Below, piece after piece: positions 34,066 through 43,028 of a stretch of 64,000 nucleotides of DNA. This stretch comes from DASPXK01 sp035637315 (GTDB lineage: Bacteria; Chloroflexota; UBA6077; JACCZL01). How positions within the stretch are numbered: the stretch's first letter is position 1; each line of letters opens with the position of its first letter. The stretch spans positions 14,756 to 78,755 of the forward strand of contig DASPXK010000303.1 of NCBI GenBank assembly GCA_035637315.1. Direction: 5' to 3'. Under the pieces are notes generated by a model, which worked only from the letters and a program-made list of their open reading frames with translations, was not told where the DNA came from and made no database searches. The translations under genes and the position numbers were made by a program.

Positions 34066-34525
34066 TCCCAGTCTCTCCGTCCCCGAACGCTCCGGCCATC
34101 CGGGCTGCCCACCAGACGACCAACGCGACGCCCGAGCCCAGGACCGCGCCCGCTAGCACCTGGGATGGCCAGTGCAGGCCGGTATAGACCCGTGCGACCG
34201 CGACCAGCGCCGCAAGCGTCAGCGCGGCGCTGCCCCAGCGTCGGGAGCACAGCATAATCGGGACGGCCAGCGCGAAGGCCGAAGTGGCGTGGCTGGAGGG
34301 CATGCCGGCGTCGGCCCTGTGCGCGATCAACTGGTGGACCTGGCTAACGGCAAATGGGCGCGCCTCGGGCGCCAACCGGCTGATCCCGCGCGCGATCCCG
34401 AGCCCAAGCAGCAGGGCCATCAGACCCGCGAAGACCGCGTGTCGGCCGGGCCGACCGCCGCGCCAGACCATCAGCACGAGCGGGATGGCGAACAAATAGA
34501 TCGCATTCGCGGCCAGAAAGACCAT
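34028..34525 (-). CDS. PAP2-family phosphatase (undecaprenyl-diphosphatase-like)
   Basis: Membrane protein with the three acid-phosphatase motifs: ARPF (motif I), [12 protein letters not shown] (II) and [16 protein letters not shown] (III). Members recycle undecaprenyl diphosphate or act on other lipid phosphates. The recognisable N-terminus extends 22 codons upstream of ATG 34525 (LNQTLFAALNGLAERWAWLDAL) with no start codon in frame. A GTG at 34597-34599 with AAGGCGAG before it is one base out of register, suggesting a lost base just after the true start. The 3' end overlaps the icd 3' end by 38 bp. Confidence 0.8.
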   Translation of the reverse strand: MVFLAANAIYLFAIPLVLMVWRGGRPGRHAVFAGLMALLLGLGIARGISRLAPEARPFAVSQVHQLIAHRADAGMPSSHATSAFALAVPIMLCSRRWGSAALTLAALVAVARVYTGLHWPSQVLAGAVLGSGVALVVWWAARMAGAFGDGETGIRLWLGRPASPR

Positions 34526-34793
34526 CAGCGCGTCGAGCCATGCCCATCGCTCCGCAAGCCCATTGAGCGCCGCGAACAGCGTCTGGTTCAGGGCCGCACC
34601 TCGCCTTACGTCAGGCTAGTTCGATCCGCACCGCGACGCCAAGGGAGCGGACGTCAGCGCCGAGCCCTGACGGTCGCGGTACGGAGCAATGGGCTCAGGA
34701 TGACAAACGCCACGTCGCGGGCGCAAGTGGGTTTGGAGCCTTCAGGAGCCGTCCGTTAAACTCAGCCAGCGTGTCGATCCATCCGGCGACCGC

Positions 34794-37574
34794 GTGCCAA
34801 CCGCTCCTGGTCCCGCCCTGTCGAGCAGCCGCGCCGCGGCCCCAGCCATCTCCGTGAGCGCCACCCGGCCGCTTGCCGCTTCGCCGCTTGGCGCGATCCG
34901 GCTGCGACCCGCGATCGACGCCCGATGGGTCGAAGCGGCGGCTGCAGTTTGCCTGATTGGCGTCGCGCTGGCTTTGCGTCTCGCCCACCTCTGGTCGATT
35001 CCCCAGTTCACGGACGAGACCCGCGAAGCATTGCTCGCCATCCAGGTCCTGCGCGGCGAGGATGCCGGGCTGGTCAACGTCGACGCCTACATTGGCGGAC
35101 TGTATAACTGGCTGCTCGCGAGCATCTTTTGGTTGACGGGGCCGAGCGCAGCGGTGCCTCGGCTGGTGGTCGCGGTGGCCGGGGCGCTCACTGTCGGCGC
35201 CACCTACCTGCTGGCGCGAGATGTCGGGGGTCGACCGGCTGGACTGGCCGCCAGTGCGCTGCTGGCCTCTTCGGGCAGCCATATCCTCGCGAATGGCCAT
35301 ATTGCCTGGTCGCACTGTCTGACGCCGCTGTTCACCACCCTCGGCGCGTGGCTCCTGCAGCGGGCGGTTCGCGCTGGCCCGCCTCGGGCGGGTGGCGTGC
35401 TCGTCGGCAGCGGCCTTGCCTTCGGCCTGGCTCTGCAAACCCATCCCGCGACCCTCGTGCTGCTGCCCGGCGCGGCCATCTATATGGTCTGGTGGGGGCG
35501 AGCCTGGCTGAGGACCCGCTGGCCGTACCTGGCACTGCTGCTGTTCTTGCTCGGCTACGCGAATGTCGTGGCCTACAACGTCACGACCGGCGGCGAGTCG
35601 ATCGCGTCGGCCGGCGAGATCCGTGAGCACTACGCGCGGGGCCGGCCCGTCCTGATCGATGCCACCACGTATCTATCAAATCAGTTGGTGCACGGCTTCA
35701 TGCTGCTGCGTTATTTGGCGGGCGCGGTCGATGCGCGGGGCGACGCGGCGAGCTATTTGCTGGACCCCAGTCTCTGGTTGTACGCGGCCCTGGCCCTTGG
35801 CGGCCTGCTCCTGTGCAGTCGTGGCGGCGCACCCCTACCCTTGCTGATGGCGCTGTCGTCGGTGCTCATCCTGCCCTACTTCAACGAGCGGAAATACGTC
35901 CCCATCTCCGATGGCCGGTACATGATGCCGGTGTTGCCGCTGGCATTCTGCGGGCTGGGCGTCCTGGGCGAGAGCTTGTGGCGTCGAGCCACGCCGACCG
36001 GGCATGTAGTTCGAGCGGCCTTGCTGCTAGGGCTGTTGCTTCTGGTCGCCTACCCGCTCGTCTTGCTCGGACGATACTTCGACCAGGAGATCAGTGCAGG
36101 ACGAACCAACGACGAGCTCTTTCGGACGGTCGCGGAGGTCGGCTCGGCGCGACGACCACAGGAGGCCGTCCTGCTCGACATCGGCCTGCGCGACGTGAAG
36201 TTCGAGGGTGGCGGGACAGCGTTCCGCTCACTTCGCTTTCTCCTGGCCGGGTCCGGCATTCAGGACCGCTCCGTCGACAACCGGCTCGACTACGGCCGCC
36301 GCATGGGCGCAGGCACGAGCGCCCTGATTCTGATGGACGCGCCAGCGTTCCACCGCGTCGCGGCCGACCCGACACGGCTTCAAGCGCTTGGCGTCCAGAC
36401 CGAAGCCGTCAGCGCGCCGCCCACCCCGCGCAGCTATGGCATCTACCGCCTGGAGCGGCCCGGCTCGCTGGCGCAGCCGACCGGCGGGCCGACGCGCGCG
36501 ACGCCCCAGCCCGCCAGCGCCGCTGGCCCGGTGCCGGTCGAGGTGATCGCATCCGGGCTGGTCAACCCGCGCGGTATCGTCTTCACGCCGGATGGCAGTC
36601 TGCTCGTCGCGGAGGCTGGAGCAGGTGGGGCGCAGCTGATCGACGTCGGGCGAGACAAGCCTCACCAGATCGGGCGAAGCGGCCGCGTGACCCGCTTTTC
36701 TCCGAGCGGCCAACGCTCAACGTTGCTCCAGGGCCTGCCCTCAATCGTCGACGCGATCGGCGAAGAGGTCGGGCCGACGGCGCTCGCCATGCTCGGAGAT
36801 CACCTGTACCTGCTCACCGCGTCGGGTGGTTGGGACACTGGCGATCCCGACTTCCACAGCGGGGTCTTCCTGGTCAGGCCAGATGGTAGCCTGGAGCGAA
36901 TCGCCGACCTGTCCGCCTACACCCTCGAGCACCCGACACGCGCGCGCCTCGACGACCCGCGAGCCGACGTGCCAGCGGGCATGCCGTACGGCATGACGGC
37001 GATGAACGGCCGACTGTACGTGACCGAGGCCAACCAGGAACAGCTTCTTGGCGTCGGTCCCTCCGGCGAGGTGACTCGGATCACGGACTACCCGAAGTCT
37101 AACCGCGCCCTGACTGGGGTCGCCGCCGGGCCGGATGGCGCGTTGTACGTGGCCGAGTTCGCGGCAGCCAAGGTGACTCGGATCACCCTGGACGGCCAGA
37201 TCACCGATGCGGCCACCAAACTCAAGACGCCGATCGGCGTCGCCTTTGACGTGCCCGGCTCGATGTACGTCCTGGAATACGGTGGCCGGGTGCTGCGCGC
37301 GGCACCGGTTGGCCAGGAGCAGCGGGACGTGCTGGCGGATGGGCTGCGCGAGCCGACCGGGATGGCATTTGGGCCAGACGGGAACCTGTACGTCTCGGTC
37401 TTCGGCCACAAGGCGGGGGGCGGCGAGGGCCAGATCGTGCGCCTGCGCCTCGCGCCGGCGGCGGGATCGGGCGGCAGACGCCTGGCGGCCGCGCTGTCGT
37501 GGCTGGCCGGGCTCGTGGTACTCGGTCTGGCTCTCGGCATCGGCTACAAGTTTCGCCGCCGCGGAGCCGATTGA
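34794..37574 (+). CDS. GT-C (PMT/ArnT-like) glycosyltransferase fused to a beta-propeller
   Basis: A 926-residue protein. Residues 45-450 are about ten membrane segments with the early FTDETRE acidic motif of GT39-type glycosyltransferases, which use polyprenol-linked sugars on the outer face. A soluble linker follows, then from about 579 to 890 a repeated propeller (GLVNPRGIVFTPDGSLLVAEAG, GVAAGPDGALYVAEFAAAKV, GMAFGPDGNLYVSVFG) resembling NHL/ScyD-like six-bladed domains. A last membrane helix (LSWLAGLVVLGLALGIGY) and RRR end the chain. The fusion would display a propeller outside the cell tethered to the transferase. Confidence 0.8.
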   Translation: MPTAPGPALSSSRAAAPAISVSATRPLAASPLGAIRLRPAIDARWVEAAAAVCLIGVALALRLAHLWSIPQFTDETREALLAIQVLRGEDAGLVNVDAYIGGLYNWLLASIFWLTGPSAAVPRLVVAVAGALTVGATYLLARDVGGRPAGLAASALLASSGSHILANGHIAWSHCLTPLFTTLGAWLLQRAVRAGPPRAGGVLVGSGLAFGLALQTHPATLVLLPGAAIYMVWWGRAWLRTRWPYLALLLFLLGYANVVAYNVTTGGESIASAGEIREHYARGRPVLIDATTYLSNQLVHGFMLLRYLAGAVDARGDAASYLLDPSLWLYAALALGGLLLCSRGGAPLPLLMALSSVLILPYFNERKYVPISDGRYMMPVLPLAFCGLGVLGESLWRRATPTGHVVRAALLLGLLLLVAYPLVLLGRYFDQEISAGRTNDELFRTVAEVGSARRPQEAVLLDIGLRDVKFEGGGTAFRSLRFLLAGSGIQDRSVDNRLDYGRRMGAGTSALILMDAPAFHRVAADPTRLQALGVQTEAVSAPPTPRSYGIYRLERPGSLAQPTGGPTRATPQPASAAGPVPVEVIASGLVNPRGIVFTPDGSLLVAEAGAGGAQLIDVGRDKPHQIGRSGRVTRFSPSGQRSTLLQGLPSIVDAIGEEVGPTALAMLGDHLYLLTASGGWDTGDPDFHSGVFLVRPDGSLERIADLSAYTLEHPTRARLDDPRADVPAGMPYGMTAMNGRLYVTEANQEQLLGVGPSGEVTRITDYPKSNRALTGVAAGPDGALYVAEFAAAKVTRITLDGQITDAATKLKTPIGVAFDVPGSMYVLEYGGRVLRAAPVGQEQRDVLADGLREPTGMAFGPDGNLYVSVFGHKAGGGEGQIVRLRLAPAAGSGGRRLAAALSWLAGLVVLGLALGIGYKFRRRGAD

Positions 37575-37583
37575 CGAGCGCGC

Positions 37584-38222
37584 TCAGGAGAGGCGGACCT
37601 CGATCGTCGTGACCAGCAGCGCGTCCTCACCCCACAGGGTCAGGCGGCTCGCCTCGGACGTGATCGGCACATGCGTCTGGTTATCCGGTCGCAGCACCGC
37701 TACCACCAGGCCGTACTCGCCAGGCGGCGTGCTCGGTGGGATCCGGATCCGCATCTCGTCCACGCTCCGATCGCCCCGACGCCAGCGACTGAGATAGTTC
37801 TTGCGTGGGCCGATCTGGTCGTCCTCTTTGCCCATCACGCGACCGTACGGCCCGACGATCTGCCCGAGCGATCGCAAATCTTCCTGGGAGACATCGTTCG
37901 CCAGCCAGTGGAACCAGATTCTGAGGAACTGCCCTGGACGCAGCGCTTCCTGCTCGACCGATACGCCCTCGAGTCGAACCGTGCGCCCAAAATCGACGTC
38001 CAGCCGAATCTGGGGCGCGCTGGGCGGGGTCGCCGGAGGGAGTGGCTCCGGCCTTCGAACCGGCCCCTGGCCCTCAGGCGTCGGGATGGGGAGCGAGCCC
38101 TGACAGGCTGCCAGGATTCCGGCCAATCCGGCGGCCAGGCCCGCGCCCATGAGCTGACGCCGCGTCAGAAACTGTCCGTTGGCTCTCCCAGACCGGTCGG
38201 ATAGGCTCGGTGAACTGGGCAT
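37584..38222 (-). CDS. Tat-exported lipoprotein of unknown function
   Basis: A twin-arginine signal (LTRRQLMGAGLAAGLAGIL) ends in the lipobox LAAC, so the mature 212-residue protein is predicted to be lipid-anchored outside the membrane. After a Pro-rich linker comes a single beta-rich domain: VDFGRTVRLEGVSVEQ, QFLRIWFHWLAN, EMRIRIPPSTPPGEYGLVVAVL. This resembles the immunoglobulin-like extracellular modules common in Chloroflexota, with no catalytic signature. Convergent with the glycosyltransferase-propeller gene. Confidence 0.65.
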   Translation of the reverse strand: MPSSPSLSDRSGRANGQFLTRRQLMGAGLAAGLAGILAACQGSLPIPTPEGQGPVRRPEPLPPATPPSAPQIRLDVDFGRTVRLEGVSVEQEALRPGQFLRIWFHWLANDVSQEDLRSLGQIVGPYGRVMGKEDDQIGPRKNYLSRWRRGDRSVDEMRIRIPPSTPPGEYGLVVAVLRPDNQTHVPITSEASRLTLWGEDALLVTTIEVRLS

Positions 38223-38380
38223 GAGGGCTAAGAAGCCGGGCGGCTAGTTCTCCACACGCCGGCGCTCAATATCGCGCAGCGCCAGCAGGCTGAGCTAACG
38301 TCAACTGCCAAACATGGCCGGCGCATAGGTTAACAGAAGTGCCGTCTGGGCACAAGCAGGCAGGTTCGGAGGTCCTGGGC

Positions 38381-39631
38381 ATGTATCGGTGGCCGATTCG
38401 GGTATTGGAGCCAACAGGGCTCCCCGAGCCCGATGGCGCCGGGCTTCTTGTCGAGATTCCCCCACGCGGGGCTGCCTTCACGCTCTCATGCCTGCTGCAC
38501 CTCGGACATCCCGTCCATCTGGCCTTGATCGACGCGTACCTGGGCGGCAGTGTCCCTTTCCCGGACGGCGCCTCACTCGGCTCGGACAGCGGAGCTGTGC
38601 TCGCAAGTCTCGTCGGACCGCTCGTCGCCCTATACCAACACCAGATCACAGTGGCCGGCCTGTCCGATGTGGTGCTCCTGCCGCCGCGGACGACGTCGGT
38701 GGGCCACTCGCGCTTTCTGCTTGTCAGAACGAACGATGAGCCCATCTGGCTCAAGTGCACGTCGACCTCCCCCTTACGGCGAGTGGGGCGGCGCAGGATC
38801 CACGCGCCCTCCGCGTGGGGTGAGGTGCTCACTGGCCTGCCCGGCCACCGCGAAGTGCGCGAGCAGATCTCGGAGGGTACATGCCCGGCCCGCGTGAGAG
38901 TCGAGATTCACGGCCCCAGAGCCGTGTCCGGGACGCCGAACGCGGACGCGCCGGGGCTCGCGCCCGCCCTTCGGGCAGTGGCGCTGGGGCGGGCCGGGCG
39001 GTGCCGGGCGGCTTCGGAACGGGGAATCTCAGCCCTCGACCGGATCGCCGGCGACATCTCATACAACAAGGAGCCTGACGCCAGATCGCACGGGATGGGT
39101 CTGCTGGTGGACGCGGCGGCCGAGGCCGTCGCGCACGGGGTCCGAAGCGCCCGGGTTCGAGACCCCATTCGTCGCCAAGTGAGTCGATCGCCAGCGACGC
39201 GACGATCAGCCGCGGTGGCTCGCTCGCGGCCAGCGCTCGTTCAAGCCGATTTACCCGAATTCCTTTCTCGCGCCGACCTCGGAGAACGCGTTGCCGAGGC
39301 GATGATGGAGCACGACGGACTGGCCATCGACGCTTCGGTCAGCCTGGCGCCTGGGGCCGGCCCCACCCTGGCTCTTCTGCCCGACGCCGACCTCCACACT
39401 GATCGCGTCGTCACACGAATGCTCGGCGCGGCCTGGCAGACTGTGGAGACCCTGCTCGGGATCACGCTGGCAGAACGGCGGATGCAGTCGATCAGCATCC
39501 GACTGCTCGGGCCAAGCCGGTCGAGCGAGCTCGCGATCGGCTGGTCGCTCGTGTTGCCGCGCAACCGTCGCGTCTTCGCCGCCTGGGTGGGCACCGACGG
39601 GCGAGTCTTGATCCGGCTGGCCGCCTCGTAG
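38381..39631 (+). CDS. Hypothetical protein
   Basis: ATG 38381 follows GGAGG. The 416-residue product is not recognised. The N-terminal 120 residues (WPIRVLEPTGLPEPDGAGL, IPPRGAAFTLSCLLHLG, VVLLPPRTTSVGHSRFLLV) and the last 120 (FLSRADLGERVAEAMMEHD, RVVTRMLGAAWQTVETLLG) look folded. The middle (about 180-300) is Arg/Ala-rich and could be a linker or a compensated frameshift. The TAG stop (39629-39631) is the first TAG of a REP-like element. Confidence 0.45.
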   Translation: MYRWPIRVLEPTGLPEPDGAGLLVEIPPRGAAFTLSCLLHLGHPVHLALIDAYLGGSVPFPDGASLGSDSGAVLASLVGPLVALYQHQITVAGLSDVVLLPPRTTSVGHSRFLLVRTNDEPIWLKCTSTSPLRRVGRRRIHAPSAWGEVLTGLPGHREVREQISEGTCPARVRVEIHGPRAVSGTPNADAPGLAPALRAVALGRAGRCRAASERGISALDRIAGDISYNKEPDARSHGMGLLVDAAAEAVAHGVRSARVRDPIRRQVSRSPATRRSAAVARSRPALVQADLPEFLSRADLGERVAEAMMEHDGLAIDASVSLAPGAGPTLALLPDADLHTDRVVTRMLGAAWQTVETLLGITLAERRMQSISIRLLGPSRSSELAIGWSLVLPRNRRVFAAWVGTDGRVLIRLAAS

Positions 39632-39681
39632 GGGCAGGGCTTGCCCTGCCCTTCGGGGGCGCAGCAAGAAACGCCCCCTAC
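39628..39681. repeat. REP-like palindromic element B
   Basis: GTAGGGGCAGGGCTTGCCCTGCCC, then GGGGGCGCAGCAAGAAACGCCCCCTAC. The outer TAG on each strand is the stop codon of the flanking gene on that strand (39629-39631 plus, 39678-39680 minus). Confidence 0.88.
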
Positions 39682-40769
39682 CGGATGGCCTCGGTCCTCC
39701 GGCCAGCGATCCTGTAGCGGTCAAAGTAGCGAAACAGCTGGTCTTCCGAGCGGAAGCACTTGGTCAGGTAGCGGGTGAAGAACGGCGACGGCTCGTTGTG
39801 CGGCAGCCAGACGCCGTACACGCGCTTGCCGGTCTGGAGCGCGTAGTTCATCTCGCTGATGACCCCCGGTGAAGGCACCATGGCGTCGTAAAAGACGATC
39901 ACCATGTCCGACTGCGAGATCAACTTGTAGTCTCGAAACACGATCTGGTCGGCAATGTGCTGCAAGTCGCGCTGCGCGAAGACGGAGCCTGGCCGCGACA
40001 TCGTCTCTTCCTGCATCACTATCGCTAGCTCGGTCGTGCCGTCCGATCGACCCACGGCCGAGCCTTCGAGATCGAAGTCGTTGACGTCGGCCGGATCGAA
40101 GACAACCAGCCCTTGCTCGAGGCGGCGCTTGAAGGCCGCCAGCCCGCGCTCGGCGCCCACCTCGACGTGCTGCATGGGGTAGCTCAGGTAGGCGGTCCGG
40201 AGCTTCGGCTCGAACATGAGGCGGAACAGCGAGCGGGCCGGCATGGCACGACCCAGCAAGAACTGAGGCTTGTGGTGAATGCGGGCCATCTCCTCCGTGG
40301 CCCACTGCTCCTCCTCGCGCCAGATCAGAAGCTCCTCGATTGTCATCTCCTCCCAGCGCGGATGCTGTTGAAGACGGTCTCGGACCGTAAGCACGCCGGC
40401 CGTGATCGTGACGTACATGTCTGGCTTGAGTCGACCGAGGTAGAACGGGTCAAAGCCAGAGATCAGCGTATTCTTCCATCGAAAGACCGCGTGGGTATTG
40501 ATGATCCAATGGCGGTGGCGGCCGGCTTGTTCGGACAGGCTTGAGATCTTCTCCAGCGCCGCGGCCCGGAGAACGACTAGCGCGCGCGGAAACATGTCTA
40601 AGATCGTCTCTTCTTCGACCGGCTCGCCGACGTCCTGGGCGATCTGAAACATCGCCTCGCGAACGTCGAAGATCTCCAGCGCCCGGCCGGCCTCGCCCGC
40701 TAGATGTGCCACCTCTTCGAGGAAGCCGACCCGCTCGGTACCGCTAATGCCGGTACAAATTACGCGCAC
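39678..40769 (-). CDS. Degenerate P-loop NTPase fused to a deoxyribosyltransferase/SLOG-like domain
   Basis: In this 363-residue protein, residues 1-185 begin with VICTGISGTERVGFLEEV, a kinase-like first strand and phosphate loop in which the Walker Lys is missing. WIINTHAVFRWKN and DMYVTITAGVLTVRDRL resemble the later strands of adenylate-kinase-type folds. Residues 190-355 form a Rossmann-like domain with SDMVIVFYDAMVPSPGVISEM (Pro301-Gly302, Glu306) and ALQTGKRVYGVW, like nucleoside 2-deoxyribosyltransferase or SLOG nucleotide-handling domains. The combination suggests nucleotide sensing or metabolism; no substrate can be named. Stop codon in REP-like element B. Confidence 0.6.
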   Translation of the reverse strand: MRVICTGISGTERVGFLEEVAHLAGEAGRALEIFDVREAMFQIAQDVGEPVEEETILDMFPRALVVLRAAALEKISSLSEQAGRHRHWIINTHAVFRWKNTLISGFDPFYLGRLKPDMYVTITAGVLTVRDRLQQHPRWEEMTIEELLIWREEEQWATEEMARIHHKPQFLLGRAMPARSLFRLMFEPKLRTAYLSYPMQHVEVGAERGLAAFKRRLEQGLVVFDPADVNDFDLEGSAVGRSDGTTELAIVMQEETMSRPGSVFAQRDLQHIADQIVFRDYKLISQSDMVIVFYDAMVPSPGVISEMNYALQTGKRVYGVWLPHNEPSPFFTRYLTKCFRSEDQLFRYFDRYRIAGRRTEAIR

Positions 40770-40777
40770 AGCGTAGG

Positions 40778-40854
40778 CGGAATGAAGAATGAAAAACGAA
40801 GAATGAAGAATGCGGGACCTGAGTCCTTCATTCTTCGTTCTTCATTTCTTGTCG
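40778..40854. repeat. Short-word hairpin element (GAATGAAGAATGAAA)
   Basis: GAATGAAGAATGAAAAACGAAGAATG is mirrored by CATTCTTCGTTCTTCATTTC. The right arm encodes the last residues of GatB (EMKNEE and TGA on the minus strand). It is A+T-rich compared with everything around it. Confidence 0.88.
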
Positions 40855-42294
40855 GAGCAGCTCGGTCGCCAGGGCCGGATTGGCGCGCCCTCGGGTGGCC
40901 TTCATCACCTCGCCCACCAGCCTGCCGAGGGCAGCAGTCTTGCCCGCCCGGTAGTCGGCCACCGGCTGGGGATTGGCCTCGATCACCTCCTCCACCACGC
41001 CCCTGAGGGCATCCGCGTCGCTTACCTGAGTCAGTCCGCCAGACTCGACGATCGCCGTGGGTGACCGTCCCGTCTGGTACATCGCCTCGAAGACCTGCTT
41101 GGCCGTGTTGCCGCTCACGGTCCCGGCGTCGATCAGCCCCAGTAGCTCCGCCAGGTGCTCCGCCGCCGGCAGCCGGCCCACGCCCTCCTCGTCGCCCGTC
41201 TCTTTCTGGAGGCGAAACAGCTCGGTCTGAACCCAATTCCCGACCTTCTTTGGGTCTGGATAGAGCTGGACCGTTCGCTCAAAGAAGTCCGCCACGTCCT
41301 TCGACACGGTGAGCTGGGAGGCCAGGTAACGGCTCAGCCCGTACTGCGAGACGAAACGGTCCCGGCGGGCATCCGGCAGCTCAGGCAGCCGGGCTTTGAT
41401 CTCGGCTACCCATTCGCGCGACACGAAGACTGGCGGCAAGTCCGGCTCCGGGAAATAGCGGTAATCGTGGGCCTCCTCCTTCGAGCGCTGTGGCACCGTC
41501 ACGCCTCGGTCTTCCACCCAGCCGCGCGTCTCCTGGATGACCCGATCGCCCGCTTCCAGGGCGGCCGTCTGCCGCCCAATCTCATACTCCAGCGCCCGAA
41601 AGACCGAGCGGAACGAGTTCATATTCTTGACCTCGGTCTTGGTGCCCAACTCCTGGCTGCCCGCTGGGCGGAGTGAGATGTTCGCGTCACAGCGGAACGA
41701 GCCCTCCTCCATGTTCCCGGTCGAGACGCCCAACGTCCGCAAGATCGCCCGCAGCTTCTGCAGATAGGCTCGTGCCTCAGCGGGCGACCGCAAGTCTGGC
41801 TTGCTGACGATCTCCATGAGCGGCACGCCAGAGCGATTGACGTCGATCAAACTGCACGAATTTCCGTCTCGGTCCGTGGCGTGCACCAAGCGGGCCGTGT
41901 CCTCCTCCAGGTGAACGCGCTCCATGCCCACCCGCCGGACCTGCCCGTCCACCTCGACATCGATCCAGCCATCACGGGCGAACGGAAGGTCGTACTGGGA
42001 GATCTGATACCCCTTCATCAGATCCGGGTAAGGGTAGTTCTTGCGATCGAACTTGCTGGCGGCCGGAATCTCGCAATTCAGCGCCAGTCCGGTCAGGATC
42101 GTGAGCTCGACCGCCCGGCGGTTGATGACCGGCAAGACTCCCGGCATCCCCAGGCAGACCGGGCAGACGTCCGTGTTGGGCGGCGCGCCAGCATACGCGG
42201 CCGAGCACCCACAGAACATCTTGCTGCTCGTCAGGAGCTGAGAATGCACCTCCAGCCCGATGACGGGCTCGTACTTAGTAGCGGAACCGACCAT
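40828..42294 (-). CDS. gatB: Asp-tRNA(Asn)/Glu-tRNA(Gln) amidotransferase subunit B
   Basis: A 488-residue tRNA-binding and kinase subunit of GatCAB, which transamidates misacylated Glu-tRNA(Gln) and Asp-tRNA(Asn). [14 protein letters not shown] begins the cradle domain. The zinc ligands are cysteines around FCGCSAAY and [23 protein letters not shown] and EVKNMNSF are family signatures. The helical and YqeY-like tail domains follow. The final EMKNEE is encoded by a repeat element. gatA and gatC lie about 0.7 kb upstream on the same strand, separated by a small plus-strand gene. Confidence 0.95.
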   Translation of the reverse strand: MVGSATKYEPVIGLEVHSQLLTSSKMFCGCSAAYAGAPPNTDVCPVCLGMPGVLPVINRRAVELTILTGLALNCEIPAASKFDRKNYPYPDLMKGYQISQYDLPFARDGWIDVEVDGQVRRVGMERVHLEEDTARLVHATDRDGNSCSLIDVNRSGVPLMEIVSKPDLRSPAEARAYLQKLRAILRTLGVSTGNMEEGSFRCDANISLRPAGSQELGTKTEVKNMNSFRSVFRALEYEIGRQTAALEAGDRVIQETRGWVEDRGVTVPQRSKEEAHDYRYFPEPDLPPVFVSREWVAEIKARLPELPDARRDRFVSQYGLSRYLASQLTVSKDVADFFERTVQLYPDPKKVGNWVQTELFRLQKETGDEEGVGRLPAAEHLAELLGLIDAGTVSGNTAKQVFEAMYQTGRSPTAIVESGGLTQVSDADALRGVVEEVIEANPQPVADYRAGKTAALGRLVGEVMKATRGRANPALATELLRQEMKNEE

Positions 42295-42511
42295 TGCTCA
42301 GGCTCGGTGTATCTGGTTAGCCAAGAACACGACCAACATGGCCGGAAACACACCGGCCCATTCCTCGCGCCGCCGCTGCAAGGACATAAGTGCCCCTCCG
42401 ATCCGGCGGGCGTGTCGCTTCGCGCCTGGCCCGCGCTGCGATTCCATGGCACTCGAATGCTAGCATGCGCCTGGGTTACTTCGATCACACATCGGCTGGA
42501 CTGGAGGTCGG

Positions 42512-42979
42512 GTGCGACCGCTGCGGCCGGCGGCAGTTCTACGTATCATGGCGATGTCCGCTTTCGGCGTCGGGCTGGGGCTCTGCTTGCTGTTCGGCGG
42601 GCTGATAGTCTCACCCCAGGTCGGCCTGGCCGAGCGAGAGCAGACAGGCCCACCGCGCCGTTCGCCTGTTCTGCCGCCGGCCGTGCCACCCGGCGTTCCA
42701 GAGGAATGGGCCCTCTGGTCCTACCTCGACAAGATCGGGCCACTCTGGGGTCGCGACTGGCCGACGGTAATCAGATTCCTCGAAGAGTTCGTCACCCGCT
42801 ACCCGGCCAACCCGGTAGCGACGGAGAAGCTCTACGCCGCCTACCTCGAGGACGGCAAGCAGCTCCTCCTGAGCGGCGACCGGGCGGGCGCAGGGGAGCG
42901 CTACCAACAGGCCGGCCAGCTCGACCCCAACCGGGGCGAAGCCTGGACGCTACTCGACGAGCTGGAGGCACTGCCATAG
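42512..42979 (+). CDS. Exported hypothetical protein with TPR-like segment
   Basis: GTG 42512 follows GGAGG at good spacing; the ATG at 42548 is an alternative. A signal peptide or anchor (MAMSAFGVGLGLCLLFGGLIV) precedes a Pro-rich linker and about 90 helical residues (PTVIRFLEEFVTRYPANP, AGAGERYQQAGQLDPNRGEAW) of one to two tetratricopeptide-like repeats. Predicted extracytoplasmic, perhaps a protein-binding adaptor. The TAG stop is the first TAG of REP-like element C. Confidence 0.6.
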   Translation: MRPLRPAAVLRIMAMSAFGVGLGLCLLFGGLIVSPQVGLAEREQTGPPRRSPVLPPAVPPGVPEEWALWSYLDKIGPLWGRDWPTVIRFLEEFVTRYPANPVATEKLYAAYLEDGKQLLLSGDRAGAGERYQQAGQLDPNRGEAWTLLDELEALP

Positions 42980-43028
42980 GGGCACGGCATGCCGTGCCGT
43001 GCGAAGGGCGCAGCAAGCAGCGCCCCTA
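42977..43028. repeat. REP-like palindromic element C
   Basis: TAGGGGCACGGCATGCCGTGCC, then GGGCGCAGCAAGCAGCGCCCCTA. The outer TAGs are the stops of the exported protein (42977-42979) and of gatA (minus strand, 43026-43028). Its right half closely matches element B. Confidence 0.88.
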
